NCBI RefSeq assembly: GCF_963662255.1
Contig: NC_085046.1
Coordinates: 23,021,620 to 23,085,619 of the forward strand
DNA length: 64,000 nucleotides
Reading direction: 5' to 3'
Origin: Cinclus cinclus
Lineage: Eukaryota; Chordata; Aves; Passeriformes; Cinclidae
Under the pieces are notes generated by a model, which ran no database searches, had not been told where the DNA came from, and saw nothing but the letters and a program-made list of their open reading frames with translations. The translations under genes were made by a program, and so were the position numbers. Numbering within the stretch: the stretch's first letter is position 1; the number at the start of each line of letters is the position of its first letter. Shown in pieces: positions 1 through 15,090 of this stretch.

Positions 1-1174
1 ATCCCACCATCATGACTACAACAGGATGCCAACTCCAGTTTAGGCATCACTAATATAATGAAATTTGCCTCATGAATTTTGGCTTGAGGTTCAACTGGAA
101 TATTGGACAGATGATTGGGGGAATAGATTCACCTAATCAGCAGCTGTATGAAGTTCTTATTTCACATTTTGGCACTAATTATTCTTTTGTAATGATAGCT
201 CTGCAAGTCCAGTACACATAAAAACTTTGATGTCAAGACAATTTTTAAAAGATTTTTGAAGGTGGACACCAGCTCTCCCACCACCTTTGAATGGAGAACA
301 CTCAGCAGCCAGGGCAAAGTAAAATTTCACCTTTGTTCTTGGTTTCTTTCATTTGACTCATACACCCACTCACTCCCTGAGGTTTATTTATGCAAGCTTG
401 ATCCAGAAGTCCTTTCTTCAACATATATTCTCCTCTCTGTGATCATAATCTGTGTAAGACTGGTTAAATTCTGGAGCCTGATTTTGTAGCATTCCTTTTT
501 TTTCTTCCAGAAAAGCATGGAGTTGGGTTTGTGTCCTGTGGCAGGGGATATGAGCCTGTCTGGCTTCAAAAAACACCTAAAATCTGTGAGAACATGTATC
601 TCAGGAGAGAGGGACATTCCCATGGATGAAAGAACTATCCACAGGGATGTACTTGCCTTTTGTGTGGTTCCCCAATCCTCTCAAACATCCCTGACTTTGC
701 TTGCAAAAAAATCCATGCTCTGAAGGTTCCAACAGAACACACACCAAGAAGGGAAGAGGATGGGAAAAAAGATTTGGAGTGCACCTATGACATTTAATTT
801 CCCTGTTTGCTCAAGAAGTCTTAGATGGTTCCCATATTTGTTGCTTGTTGCTTCTTTGATTTTTCAGGGCAACAGAACAAGGGAAACATTACAGGGAACA
901 TGCAAGTGTCCATCTTGTTTGGCTATGCCTTCTCCTGGCCTTGGAACTAGGCCATTATCCACTGCATCTGGAATGATACCCACTGTATGGAGGAAAAGCC
1001 TTTTTGTGTCCACTGTAGAACCAGAATTCCCTTACCCTACAGCTATGATGGAGACATTGTGTTACTTACCCTGTCTTGCTAAAATAAAACCCTCCTGAGC
1101 CAATAAGCAAGTACCTTAGTTCCTGAGGTACAAAATGTGCAGCTGCACAACTAAATGGATGTTAGCTATGAGTC

Positions 1175-1400
1175 TGCATTGTGAAAGCAGAAGCACAGGA
1201 ACATCCTCTGAACATAAAGAAGCAATTTCTTACTGTGGGGGTGACTGAGCACTGGCTCAAAGAGGATGTGGAGCCTCCCATCTTGGAGATATTGAAAAGC
1301 CATCTGGAGATGGTCCTGTACAACCAGTTCTAGGTGATCCTGCCTGATGATACCCAGAGGTCCTTCTAATCTCAACCATTCTGTCATTTTATGATACTCC
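1175..1400 (+). mobile_element. CR1 LINE, 5'-truncated 3' end
   Basis: This fragment resembles the avian CR1 3' end. Recognisable phrases include GGGTGACTGAGCACTGG, TTGGAGATATTGAAAAGCC, a TGGTCCTG-then-CTAGGTGA segment, and AGAGGTCCTTCTAATCTCAACC. It finishes in the degenerate octamer tail typical of CR1 (ATTCTGTCATTTTATGAT). It is sense on the plus strand, so antisense to CDK6. No ORF2 coding is preserved. The 5' limit is approximate. Confidence 0.85.
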
Positions 1401-1587
1401 GAAAATAAAAATACATATCACAACATAAGGTTGCAATGGAAAACCTCACAAATCCTGAGATGTTACCATCTGCTTATAGTTTAAAAGGGCTTGCACCACT
1501 AGTTTTTGGGCCAAAAGGCTTTCATGCTGAAATATAGCTGAACAAACAAGATTTAACCATTTACCAACTTTAGCTTTTTCTCTTGTC

Positions 1588-1623
1588 CATGCCTTTGCTC
1601 ATGCTTTTGCTCATGCTCATGCT
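1588..1623. repeat. Short degenerate tandem, CATGCYTTTGCT / CATGCT
   Basis: Two 12-bp units (CATGCCTTTGCT, CATGCTTTTGCT) followed by two 6-bp CATGCT units. A small local slippage product. Confidence 0.75.
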
Positions 1624-4623
1624 GAGTTTCACCTTCAGTGAATTCATCTTCTATCTGAACTGGATATTAGTGTCTGAAAAGTTGAGTACTTTATTTTATA
1701 GACAGTGTGTATCATGTCTGTACTACTCAGTAAAAACTGAGATATAAACATTTCCTAAGCAAGTCTCCACGAAAGAATTTTCCCTGGTGCAACTCTACAG
1801 ACATGCCAAAGCAATTTCTAAAGTATTGTATACAATGACAATGCAATGACACGCAAGAGATAAATGAGTTTTAACTGTAAACTGGCCACATTACTTCTAG
1901 ATTTTATCTTCCGTCTTTGGTCTACAAAACAAACAAAATCTAAAAGTTTCCATAAGGAAAATTAGAACTTTCATAAATATTGGAATTAAATATATTGATA
2001 AGCATTGTTCTAGTCAAACTATAATGCAGACACAAGGAAAAAAACTAATAAAACCACATGCATTGTAGCACAGGAAAAGATTTCTGCAGATTTCTTGACA
2101 GTGACTGACATTTTAAACTGATTAGCAACATTCTGATTGGAAACTATCTTTCCATTTCTGACATCAGTAAAATGGACACATGGAAGAGAGGTCACATGAA
2201 AAAAGACTGTACTGAAGAGTGGAAAAAAAAAAGTAAGAAATTCACTTTCTAACAAAAACATATTACTGAGCCCTCATGACAGTTCTGGAATTGCCAACAC
2301 AAGTGCTTCCAAAGCTAGACAAGCCTAGTCTCTGTCCAGATATGTAAGAAATAACATACAAAATAACTACCTAGATTCTTTCTGCTAGTCCATTTGCTCA
2401 TTGTGGTGACAACAGCAGTTAGGAATTCCATCCCCTTCCTTGTTATAACAGCAAAATGGTAAGCATTATCTCTTAATTACTAACTTGAATATATACAATA
2501 TTCTTAGTGAAAAGCCTGTATATTGGTGATCCATGTGTACTCAGGGAAGTCCTACAAGAATTGCCTAAAATGAGAAGAACATCATGAGTGGGAAGGGTAT
2601 AGCTTGATTTTTGGGCAATTTGAGTGGTGCTTAGACAATCTGGTTGAGAAGATGCTGAGAAGTTGCTTTGGGAAGAAGAGCAAAGAATTCAGAATAGGTA
2701 GCTGCAGCTTTGAAGGCATTTTATAAAATGAGGGAGGTGTTGAAAGTCCAAGATTATTTGACACAGTGAAGAAAAAAATGGAAAGAGAAATGGCACAACA
2801 AAGGTACATGGAAGCTGTATAAGAAATTTTAGAATCTCATAGTATTGTAGCAGTTAAATCTAGGAGTTTGTACGTGTGTATATATAAGAGTAACAAAGTG
2901 ATGGTGAAGAAACTAAAAAGCTAAAGCCAAGTAACATTTGCCAAGGAATCCTGCATCATACCATGGGAAACCTGCCAAACTATATAGTCAGAGATATATT
3001 AAAAGAATGGGCTGGGTTTTTTCTTTTCATATTGCAAAATGTGAATAGTTGGTAAATAATTTTGTCAGATTCTTAATTACTTGTTATGAAGAAAATATTT
3101 TTATTTTAAGAATTAAAACTAAAACCATACATGACCTAAAACTGAAATTATGAGATGACTAGAAATAACATGATCTGGACTGTCCTGTGGAAACCTTTAT
3201 TCAGAGGGATAATTTCTGAGCTGATTCCTAGCCACTCTTGTTGCTACCACTGTTTCTCTTTGACAAACTGCCTGCACAAGTCTGCACTACAGGTATGAAA
3301 AGAGAAAGTAAAGCAAGGGAAAAAAAAGGTATCACCTTTTAAACATGAAGATCATTAGCCTTTCTGGTATGTAAGACAAAAAAGATGAAATATGAAACTT
3401 TAATCTGAAAACAGGCCATGCTGACAAGATTTCACACTCTGGACAGTTACCCACTTCCAGTCACAAGTGACTTGCCTCAGCTGTTGTGTAATTCAGAGTT
3501 CTCATTTTAAACCTAACATTTTCTTGTACTTCTCCCTCTCCTTTCCCTTTAATAATATCTCTGTGTGGGTGGGTGCCAGACACTACTTAGGAAGAAGTTA
3601 CTTCATGTAGAGGTTATTATACTTGTTCATAAATTGCCCAAAACTTTCATCAAACTTATCTTCTCTCCTCCAATATATAAGAAAAAAGATGACATAGATA
3701 AATATCATGACTGAGGAAATCCTCTTCAACTAAAATCTGACAGAAACCAGATCAGCCATCTTGAGTTTCTCATTTTAGTCTTTAAAAGCCCAATTTCTTT
3801 CATTCAAAAGTCTATCATTCTTCAAGTATGATAGTATCACAATCATGAATAAGAGCTCTAAGATGGGGCTATGTCAGTATTGAACTATTATTGGAACCAG
3901 ATCTAATCAAAGTATCAAAGCCTACAACAATTATTACTTTCCTTGGAGTTTCTCATATGACCCACTAGACAGAACCAGATAAAAAAGAGGTAGTTTTGCA
4001 AACTTCCAGTTCTGTAGTGTGTTGAATTTGGTCTCCATTGCTATTCAAAATGAGGCAAATTAATTATAGAAATAAAGATAATATTCTGACCCCCCAAAAG
4101 CACATATGATCTTGTTCAAAAGAAATATACGGGATCTCTCTTGAAGAAAACAAAGAGCTTTCAGAGCTGGGTGCAGATACAAGCCAGCAAGGAAGGACCC
4201 AATTTCACATGCTCCCTTTGCATGCATAACTGAAAGGGAAATATTAGTAAAAGTGAAACCAAACAGAGGCACCATGTACAGCTTTATGACCAAAGCAGGG
4301 CCAGCCTACTGTATAGAGTGAAGTTTATCCAATGTGCACAATGATGTCTGTAAGTAAGAGAAAATATAACCATCTTCAAAGCTTCTTGAAGAACTGGCAA
4401 ACGAGATCTTTTTCTGTGTGCTTAAAATTTGCTTGATACCTTTCAGGTAAGCATAATTCCAGGTGGCCTTGGAACAGAATGATGTGCTTTGTCTGTCCTC
4501 CACCACTGACATAAAAGGGAGTTTTACCACAGACATCAATGACCCCAGGTTCAAGCCACCTGAGATCTGGCTTCAAACCTTTTTTTTAAAAAAAATCATG
4601 TTTCAAGAAAAGGAGACATACAT

Positions 4624-4630
<7 letters not shown>

Positions 4631-4678
<48 letters not shown>
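4631..4678. repeat. (GT)24 microsatellite
   Basis: An uninterrupted GT/AC run of 48 bp flanked by TATATAT and ACACATACATGTATAC, giving an alternating purine-pyrimidine tract of about 70 bp. Confidence 0.97.
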
Positions 4679-4680
<2 letters not shown>

Positions 4681-7600
4681 ACATACATGTATACCCATAC
4701 ATAGAAAGTTCCCGAAAGTGAGATAAGTGTAGATATGATCTTTGACCAGAATATGCTGTAATGTAGACAGATCTCATCTGTTCCTGGGCAGAACTGCTTC
4801 AGAATTCATCACTGAGCATTATTTTTTTAAATAGAAGAGCCTTGATAGGTTGAATGTCCTTCACTTATTCTCTCATCACACACGTCACAGTTCTCTTATC
4901 TCAGGACATTTGTTTCCCCACAAGATTTGTAGGTTTATTTCACTATGGCCTTAAGGGTTATTATCTCAGCTCAGGAAGCATGATATAATAGTGGCACCTT
5001 GAAAACTGTGGCAACATTTGAAGAAAATTCTGCAAATACATACACAACTGACCTTGGAAGAAGGGAAGGGAAAAAAATGTGTGGTCTCTGCTCAGTGTGG
5101 GAAAAGAAGCATTCCTTTTGTTTGTACTGACAGTTCTACCAGCAATAGGATTAACTGTCTGTTCTATCCATCTCATCACTGTGCACAGTTAAATTACATC
5201 TACTTAGCCATCAGCAGCTTGAAATTTAATGACATAACTAAACTGCAGGCTTGTGCCTTTTTGAAAGCAGCCTGAAAGAAACACTGATATGACACATACA
5301 ATATGGTCATGGTCTTCCCACACTCACTCATTTAGTTTGATGCATTCTCTCTTTCTCATGAACTTATTTCATACCCCCATTTTAAACATGCACTCCTTAA
5401 TAAAAACACTGTCACATGACTTTGCCCTTCTTCTGCAACTCAGCTGTGGGGTTTGCAAGCAATAATTGAGGTATGGATTAGATAAAGGCTGTCGTATGTG
5501 GAAGGGTAGAAGCCAAGAGGGCTCCTCACTGTCCTGTTGATTCAAACAAGCAAAGGTGCATATCAGTGTGCAGGACACTGTGCAGGCAGTGTGTGTGTGT
5601 GTTTGTGCAGAGAACATCATGCCTGTGAACAAATTTGCCTGTATTTTCCTTGGACAGATCTATGTCCTCCCTCCAGAGCATGTCAGAGCTGTTTTTCACC
5701 ACTTCTTTAACTCATAATTTAGTCCTCACTTAAAAATGTGGCAGACAGCACTCCAAAATGACACATTTTAGCCAGAATATGAAGATGCTCTTTAATGCTG
5801 TGTTTTAAAGAAATGAACATAAAGATTTAGAGTATCTCTACCGCTGTGAAAGACCAACCTTCAAAGTAAGCAAGAGCAGTTTCAGTCTGTTCCTAGTTTT
5901 TATCAATTATGTAAATGAAATGAAAGCAGTCTTCTACATGAAATACCTACTCCTTTATCCTGTATGAAATTTCAGTGTAAAAATCTTTTCAAATCACAGT
6001 TTTCAGAGATACAGAATTTTTTGTAGTTCCACAATTTTTCTTGAAATGCCAAGATGACTTTAAGAAAGCTCATCTGTTGACATTTACCATATTTACTGGT
6101 ATAAAAATGCCTTTTAAAATGGGCTTTGCTTGTGAGTGCCTCTAATGCTGGACTAGTTTTAATCAAGGATATAGATACAGAACAGTTTTAATGTCTGAGT
6201 CCATCTAATTAAAATTCTGTAATGTTCCACCAACTGGATATATTTTCAGTCAGATTGCTTTCGTGGTACAGGTTTAGGCTAAAAGCTTTTGTGCCATTGG
6301 GTTGACTTCTCTTGGACTTCTATTCTCTTGACTCCTCTTATCATTCTTGTAATAGGTGAAAGACTATGCACACATGACTATTCCCAAAGGAAACAAACTC
6401 TATGTACCTGTGATTCTTCTTTATGAAAGGGAAAAAAAACTTTTGAACACATATAGTATACACACTCTCCAAAGATACTGAGTAAATTAACATCCAAGTA
6501 TGTGTTCCCAGGTTTTCTTGGGCTTTATCTCTATCTTAGTAAAGCTAAGCAAGGATCTTCACAGAAGAAAGTATACTCTATGGGCAAAAGAGCTTATACT
6601 CTAAATACTAAACACAAAATAATGTGAAAGGATAATGCCATAAATGATGACTTATTTTCACCACTGTGAGCAACAAAGAAAATGGTGCATTTGTGTGACT
6701 AAATTACTAGTCTAACTTTAAAAACAAACCCCACCAACAGACTCTAGAACTGGGAAGAGTAAGGCAAAAAAGCAAGTATTTGACTATAAGAGCATCAGAA
6801 AAATTCTGCAGGTCAATCTTCTGTCAGCTGCAGTAGTACAGTAACAGTGACAACGAGGTAATGAAGGCTGCACATGGGCATTCTCTGAGACTTCAGAAAA
6901 GGGAGCTTCAAGACATGTCAAATTCCCATGTTTGAAGGGAAACACAGAATTCAAAGATGTTCTCACAATATAGGACATAAAATTCTCAATACAGAATACT
7001 ATCTAAGGAAAAGTGATGTTATTTTTCCCTTCTGGAAAAAGATTAAAGGCTAAGAGAGAGAATCCTTGGGTTTTCCCTCCATCTGGGCTTCAGCTGCTTC
7101 TGTGTGCTGTCAAATACATGTTTTGATCTGTGATCACTTTATTTGCCCCCATACCAGGTGTTAATGGCACCTGTTGCTCTAAGCCTCTCTAAATTTTCAG
7201 ATAAGCCTGAAACATCAGAACTGTGCCCACCCACAACTAAAATGTCTCATCACCCTCAGCTGTAATAAAACACTCCTGGTCAGAAAAAAAATCTGTAAGT
7301 GGATTACAACCCTCCAGACAAGAAGGGCAGGGAAAACATTTCAGTATGAAATGGCAAACTGTTATGTGAGCAGAGGTTACATTTCAATTTCAACTTTTTT
7401 CCCCAGCTGCTGAATGTCAAAAGACATGAAAGTGGATTATGAGGATGGTGTGAAGAAAATACTTTAATTTTTAGCAGCTGTGCTGGCTTACAGTGAATTA
7501 ATAAACACCTGCGGAAAAGCTTGAGATAAGCATTTAAGAGAGAAAGTTATGTATAGCAACCATGCAAGGAAAACTGATACAGTTTTCAAAGGCCTGTTAA

Positions 7601-10600
7601 ACTAGATACAACTTTGCCCTAAGCAACACTTCATCCCATGCACTCAGGCCAGAGAAGCTGTGGGATTTACATTCACTGGCCCATGACAGTGCATAATATT
7701 CTGAGTTCACCTATTAGGAGCTCTCTGATTATTTATCCTGTTCAGCTTTTAGTGATTTCACATAAAATCTTTTTTCCCACTTGAATCCTGACCAAAAGAA
7801 AGCGTAAGTTAATTTTTATGTCAAAGAGAAATCTGAAAACCTAACCTCCAGGTGATGACACTGTTCAGATGCCACCCTCCCCTGTGCAACTGCAGCACAT
7901 TTTGTGCAGTAGATATGTATGTAACAAGGCTCCCCAGATTTTTTTGCAACAATTTTTATGCTATTATCTCTGCTTTGCCATTACTGAACCATAAGCCTTC
8001 TGTGTTTTCTGTGGCACAGGTCTATTTCATTTTTGACATAACTTTAATGGGAAGAGCACACAATTCTGTTTTTACAAAATGAACATTCCCTCAGTCTCTG
8101 AATTACCAAGCACATGTAGCTCCTTTAATCACCCCATATCCCCACAGTGTTCACCACCTTTATGTCCATTACAAGGAGTTCCTCAAGATCCAGATGGAGA
8201 TGGCTGTTATTTCTGAAAAAAACCCCAATCTGATTTATTCAGAAATAAAGAAAAAAACAGAAACCTCTTCTGAAGATAGTGAATAATCAAGCAAAAGCCT
8301 TCTCCTGTAGTAAGCAATTTTATGCCTTGCTTTTCATACAGTTGTGGCTGGCATGTTTGCCAAAAATAGAGAGTTTGCTAAAAGTCTAGGCCCTCTTTTA
8401 AACTCTGCTTGCACTTCCCAGCAAAATGCCCTCAAAGTCAAACTCTCAAAAAGATCTAGGAGATGAGCAACATGTACCTCCCCTTTTGCAATTACTTCAT
8501 AGGAATGGAAAAATGATTCCAAGGGAGGAGAGAAGCAAGCCTGTTTCTGTGCTTGAGTGGGTAGGACACCCACCTAGAATACAGTTCTGACTCTGTTCAT
8601 GTACTCTCTCATTGCTAATGGTCAGATGAGATCTAGGTTTAACAGAGTATCTTCATTCTTACAGCAGCAGAGTGTGATTCATCACTGTCAAACAGGTTTA
8701 ATTTAACAGCTACAGATAGAAACATTACAGAAAGATCTCCTGCTATGTATACTTCTTTAGATGCTGAAAGCTTGCTTCAAAATTATTTGGATATAAAGAG
8801 CACTTAAGAAATTATTAAATTGTATAGAACAGTGTGCATTCTGTACTGACGTATTCATAAAGCCTATTTCATGCACATAATCTAATAAAAAAGATCTGAT
8901 AATTCACTGTAGTTGGTGAAATTCTGGATGATATAGCTCACTGAGTCATGTACCTTTAGCTAACTGATTCAGACTCAGTGAAAATCAATAGTAACTGAAT
9001 CTTTATGCCAATTTACTCCAGCTCAGTTGAATAAATGAGTGGAAATGAAGTAATCCCTTGGACGAAATTCATATTTGACAAATGTCTATATTCCAAAAGC
9101 ACTTACTACCGGCAAACTTAGATATGCTAGGAGAGAAGCTATGAATATGGAGAATATCTGAGTAAAAGAAGAAATACTTTCTCAGAGTTTGTCTTAAGAG
9201 TTGCATCTGGATGGGATTCATTCAGTACATCTATAAAAGGAAAGCAGACCAGATTACGTATCAGTTTCTGGAAGAAGCCACATGGTCTGACCATGCCAGA
9301 CGGATGGTTCCTAAAAGACTGCAAAACGAAGCATGCCACAAGCACAAGAGAACAACAGACAGGCAGATCACATGCTGGCACCAAGAGCTTGTCAAATCTT
9401 GGCTCTGCCTCTAGCAGTCAGCACACCATGGTGGCTGTGTCTCACATGGATTCATCTTTACAGGGCCAGCAGGTCAGGCAGAGCAAGCAAGCAAATGCAA
9501 TGGCAGTGCCACGGGCCATGTGCAAACAAAAATTAGAAGCAAGGCAACAACACGTGCTTTCATATCACAAGGCAAACTATAGCTTCAAAGGAAGAAGGGA
9601 CAGGAATTGTTGTGACTTATTGTGAACTGTAACACCGGGCCCCTGATGGCAAAGGCAGCTCCAGCTACACGTGGGTAACATGTGCTGCTCTGTGGCAGGT
9701 GGCACATACATGCAGGAGAGGCTGTGGCCACCTTCCTTCCTCACCAAGTTAGGATTCTGTCTAGGTCTTTGACATCTGCAACGCATACACCAGCAAGTTC
9801 TCTGCAGTCATCTGAACCCTGCAACCGAGGCAAGCTTTTCTATAGGGGCAGAGGGGACCTGCCTTTGGGCACTGTGATTCCCTTTTGTTTCCCAGAAATC
9901 AAAATATCAAACTTCTTGCTTTCTCATTGACATTTTTGAGGTCTCCTCTCACAGCCAATTATTTACTTGGTACAAAATAGTACAATGTTTCAGAAACCTG
10001 TTATGTTTAGCTCTATTATCCTTAGCTTTTTTTTGAACTCCAGAGACTGTCTGCACCTTTAGGTCTGCTTTCCACTTCTCTCATGCACATTTATGGTGTT
10101 TTATTAGATATAAAGAACAATCTAACAGCCTTGGTGACCAATACATATGGGACAGATTTGTCCTATATACTTCTCAACTAATACATATTGACTTTATGAC
10201 TGACCAATGGTAGCTAATTATTAGACTCCCTTTCTGGACAATCAAATACAGAAAATTCAGTAAAGGCTTCCTGGATCAAAATGTCTGACTTCACACTCAA
10301 TTTGGAAAAAAAGACTCCCACACTTAGGAGCTCAGCAACATGAATCACAGTTAAAGTCTAGTCTTTTCCCCCCCTCTCCAGAGTGCACCAGTGTCCAGGA
10401 ATGGATCCCAGGAATTTAAATACCGTTTTGTAGCCATTTTCCTATGAAAGAGAAAAGTAAATAAAAACAATGTTTAGTTGTATTATGAGTCAAACGAAAG
10501 TACACAGAGATTCCCCCAGCCAAACTCGGCAAAAAGCAAAGTCTCTCCCAGCCAAGTTCCTGCAGAGGGAAGCTGTGTGAAAGAGCCAGGAGACCCTTTC

Positions 10601-13600
10601 AAATGGAAAGTCTTTGGGCAGTGTACAGCTGGCTATCCCCTCTTCAGCCTAGAGAGCAAGGGGCATGGATGACATTGCTCTGCTTCTCTCCTGTTCTCTG
10701 GCTGATGGAGTGACTGCTAAAAACAATCTGCAGCTGGGGATCCCACAAAGGCAGCCCTCAGGCTGCTCTGGCTTATCGCAGGTATGAACCTGTCTTTGAG
10801 ATGCTACAGAGGACACAAAGGTGATGCATGCTCACAGCAACTGGCCAGCAGCTGTGCCCAGCACAGCTCAGATCCAGATGTTTCTGCTGCCATCTGCACT
10901 TCCAAATATCCATTGCAAACGCTATGATGTTAATAACCAGGGACTTAAAAATACCTACATCATGACTGACATGTGCCTTTCTCTTAACCACGAGCTCTTT
11001 TCCTCTGACCAGACAAATTCAGATTGCCACAGACTGGAATATTGCACCTCTAAGGAATGCATATATTTTTATGGACTTTGCGCCCAGGGAGATTTCAGAC
11101 TAGTGTTGTGGCACCTGCAATGAGGAAGCTAAGGGAAGCTCTCCAGGAGGAGACCTCTCTCATGAGGTGCCATCAAGGCTTGAGCTGTGTGCAGCCACTG
11201 GCTGCGAACCCTGAGCCACCTGGTCCCAATCCCCTGGTCACTGCCTTGCCCGACATGACACCACACCTGAACCAAACAGTCAAATTAAACTTGGTCAGCT
11301 AACACCATTTATGTGAGGCTTTGTACCACTGCTTTGGGGTTCCCTTCTGTGTTTTTGTCATGGGTAGTGGCAGTTTTTGGTTTCTATGGTTTATCAACGG
11401 TTTCCCTTACCAACAGATCTATTCCTCTGACTGAAAGTCTGGCACAGCTGGAAACTAGAAGCAAAACCACAAGTGAATGGCCTGGAACTCACCACCCATC
11501 TCCAACCACAAACCCATACAGTTACTGGATTTGACTAACGGCTATCAATCACCCCAGCTGCAGACAAACAGATATCAACTAGAAAAGGCTTTAGTGAAAA
11601 TGTGAACTAAAAACCAAAATGGCATTTTACTTTTAATGAGGTGTTGCTGTCTTGGAAACATCTTTATTTCTTACTTGATAATTATGGCATTATTCTGACT
11701 GTCTGCCCTTCTCTCTATTGAGGTGTGTTTGCTCTTTGCCTAAAGCCAATGCAAGTTCTGCCTTGGAGGTCAGGTTAAACAGAAAACAAACCTCATTATC
11801 AAAAAACTGGAATAGCATGAACCTCTGCAGTCTTCTGCTTCCTTTTATGTTAAGTTTCTGTAAGTGTGAAGCAGAATGTCATTGCTGTTCCATCAGATCA
11901 CTAAGGTCACTAAGTTAAACTGTGGCTTGTGTCCATTCAGTTTTAAAAATACTTGCAAAAAAAAATTTGTAACAGGCTGGCCACTTATCTGGGGAGGAAG
12001 AAAATGATCCCATTTTATTAGGTCTAGTTTGGGAAAATGATCAGCCTCCCACACACCCCTATGCACATGAATGGCAGAAGAATAAAGGATGAAAATTGCA
12101 AAGCACAGAATTTTGAATGCTGACAAGATCTTTCTAAGGAACAAACCTTCTCCCAGTACAGTTGGTCTGGATAGAGGTGAACTTTTATGGCATTTGCAAC
12201 TTAAATCAATCTTGTAACAAAACAAGATAATTTCCAAAAATGGCAGAAACAAACTCAGGCCAGAATCATACAGTACTTTGGTTCAAAGGTTACAAATTCA
12301 GTTGTGTAGCTTTTAGAGTTCTAAGCTGCAACATCCATCATTGCTTGTTAGTACAAAAGACAAAACAGAAAAAAAAAAAAGTTATTCTTTTAGTTCTTTA
12401 TGCTACCAAGGTCTAACTGTAAACAAGCACACAAGTGAATGATTATACTTTGGAGCTCTTGGTCCACTAGATAGGTTGGTTTAAGGTTCACTGGAAAACA
12501 CCAGATAATGTGATTGCAAAGTCTGTGTTTAAATTGCTGCACGATAAAGAGAACAGTTCTCTCTTAAACCACATTTAAAATGTTTGGCAGTTTATATGGA
12601 AAGCCTAACTTATAAGCAGCATTCATGGCTGTACTTAACTCAGTTGCTTTTTGCCATGTCTGTACTGTCTTGGTTTTATTATACCTTCCCTCCCAACATC
12701 CAGTTATGCATCCTATTTTTACTTTTGTTAACAGATTCCTCTGCTGCTCTCTCTAGTTCTCTCTTCTTTCCAGCCTAAAGAAGATTGAAAGTATATTACA
12801 GAGATTTTCTTTGCTTTTGAAAGACATTTCAGAAATGTATTGAAAATAAGAGAACACAGCATGAGAAGGAAAAGTTAAACCAGGAACTCTAAAGAAGCAT
12901 AAATTTTCCATATAGAGGAATACAGGATCTAGTAGGCAAAGCCAAATATTCCTACTGCTGCATAGCCACTGTGCCTATTGAAAACAGTGAGGACTAAATG
13001 ATCAGATATGCTGAAGCACAGGAAAATAACTGACAAGGAATGAAGATGCATCTGAAATGATACTGTGTCATAGAAATATGCCTCACAATTTGTTGTATGA
13101 CAGTATTCATATTTAAGAGGCTCCTTATTATCTTCAGAGCCTCTTTTCATAGTACTGTATAGTATTCATAGTACTGTTCTTGTATGTGCAGAAAGGTAAA
13201 ATAAAACTGGTCTTCGCTGCTATCAATCAGAGCTGTCTTTCTTTCTCACGTTCAGCATGACCAGGACTTCATCTGCAATATCCATACACAAAGTAAGAAG
13301 TTAAAATACCAATCTGTTGACAACTCACAATGGTATGCAAATAAAGACAATTTTAAAAAGACAAGGAATGTAATCCTTCCCTTTAGAAAGCCGGTTAAGT
13401 TTATCAACCGATTTCATTTGAGACAGTTCTGTAAATGGTGGTTCATATGAATATGTAGTCTCTCTGTTCTGCTCCTGTCTGAACCCAAGTATCTGCAGTC
13501 ACATCACTGATGCACTTGGCTGCAGGAGGAATATGTCCTGTACTTAGAAAAACAAGCTCTATATTCAACTGCAAAGTATTTTGCTGAGAAAGTTGCAGTA

Positions 13601-15090
13601 TATGAACTCAACTGCTGAATATAGGCTTTAAACAAATGTTTCTGCTTTCCTAATGGTTTGGATAATTGAATAATGGAAATAAAAATTTAACTAATGACAT
13701 ATTGTTTCTTAATTGGAATTGAGGGTCATTTGGCAGACATAAACAACCTCCCCATTGGATATGCATTTTCAAAGTTACAGATTGATTATTCCTCAAGACC
13801 ATTCAACAGCAAAACAACTCATCATAAGGAATGACAATACAGGCTATGTCAGGGGTAGAGGACACAAAACTTTTAAATTTCCAAGCAATTCTCTGCAATA
13901 GCAGCATTTCCGTGAACAATTTTCCCCAAAGCCCACTGCCCTCTTTACTTCAATCTCTGGATGAAGAACACACTTAAGCCATTGAGAACCTGTGGCTCTC
14001 AATGTGAACACACATTGCCAGATGTATACCTCATTTCTTTTTTGAAAGTGCAACGTTAAAAGCCAGTATCTGTGAGAGATTATCACCTACAGAACAGCTA
14101 ATTCAGACCAAATGAGTGCACCATGAAACTGATGCTAGCTAGGACAGACTCAAGGAAGAACTGGACTGCAGATCTCTCCCGAGAATAAAGCTGCCTGTCC
14201 TGTTCAAAGCACCAGGGAACTGCAGGCTCTGTTACAAGTTATCACTTTGTTGCCTCTGGTAGCAAATGAGAGTTGCACATCTTTCTCTGGGTAAGGACAT
14301 GCATACAGTAGCTACCTTTTTGTGCATGTGTTTGTGTGTGTGGTATTTTAGCAGACAGGTAACAATAATCATACTTCCAGAGTGGCTTAAATTCGGGCAA
14401 ATTTAATTTATACACACTCTTTTGCTTGTGCTATGCAGCCTCATGAAGCCCAGAAGAGAGACTGTGAATTCCACCCTTAGCCTCAACTCTCAGATGACAA
14501 TTCTTCATAGCTCAAACATTTATTACAACCCTTATTTTGAACAGAAATCTCAGTCCTGGGTTTATGTCACAGATGAGACAGCTGAAAGCTTGTAAGGCAT
14601 CACTGAAAGAAGTGCAAGGCATGGAAGCTGGGGGGACACCACTACACAACAATCTCTTATACCTTGCCAGTTTGCAGCACTTTTTACAGCCATCACTTCC
14701 AAGTGCTGTACTGTGAACATTAACAGAGAATACCTTGCCACTCTTAATGCCACCCTATCACACTGAATTGTTTCGGAAGAGGTTATAATCCCCTCTGAAG
14801 TCAGGGTTAATTTCAACAATGATTTCAGTGAAGCCAAGACTTTACCATATAATCCTGCTAAAAAGTTAGTATTTTCACTAAATGGCAGAAGTTCAAACTT
14901 CCCAACTTCAAGGTTTGGAGACAGCTTAAAAAACGGTGTTACACTTGGCTATTTCTTTTTGCAATCACTTGATCATCTTCATCCCACAAAGCATTAACTC
15001 AAACTTCAGCTGCTGAGCTGAGCCTGCTGCTCTTCTTTGCTCATGAGTTGGGTAGAAGTGATGGGCATATTCTGAGTGGGTCACCCTTCT

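Noticed and set aside
7388..7440. Minus-strand string translating to DIQQLGKKV, reminiscent of the next CDK6 exon (expected DVDQLGKIL)
   Set aside because: The preceding residues do not match PLFRGSS and there is no AG acceptor at the right place. Such a conserved exon should match almost perfectly in a bird, so it is chance similarity.
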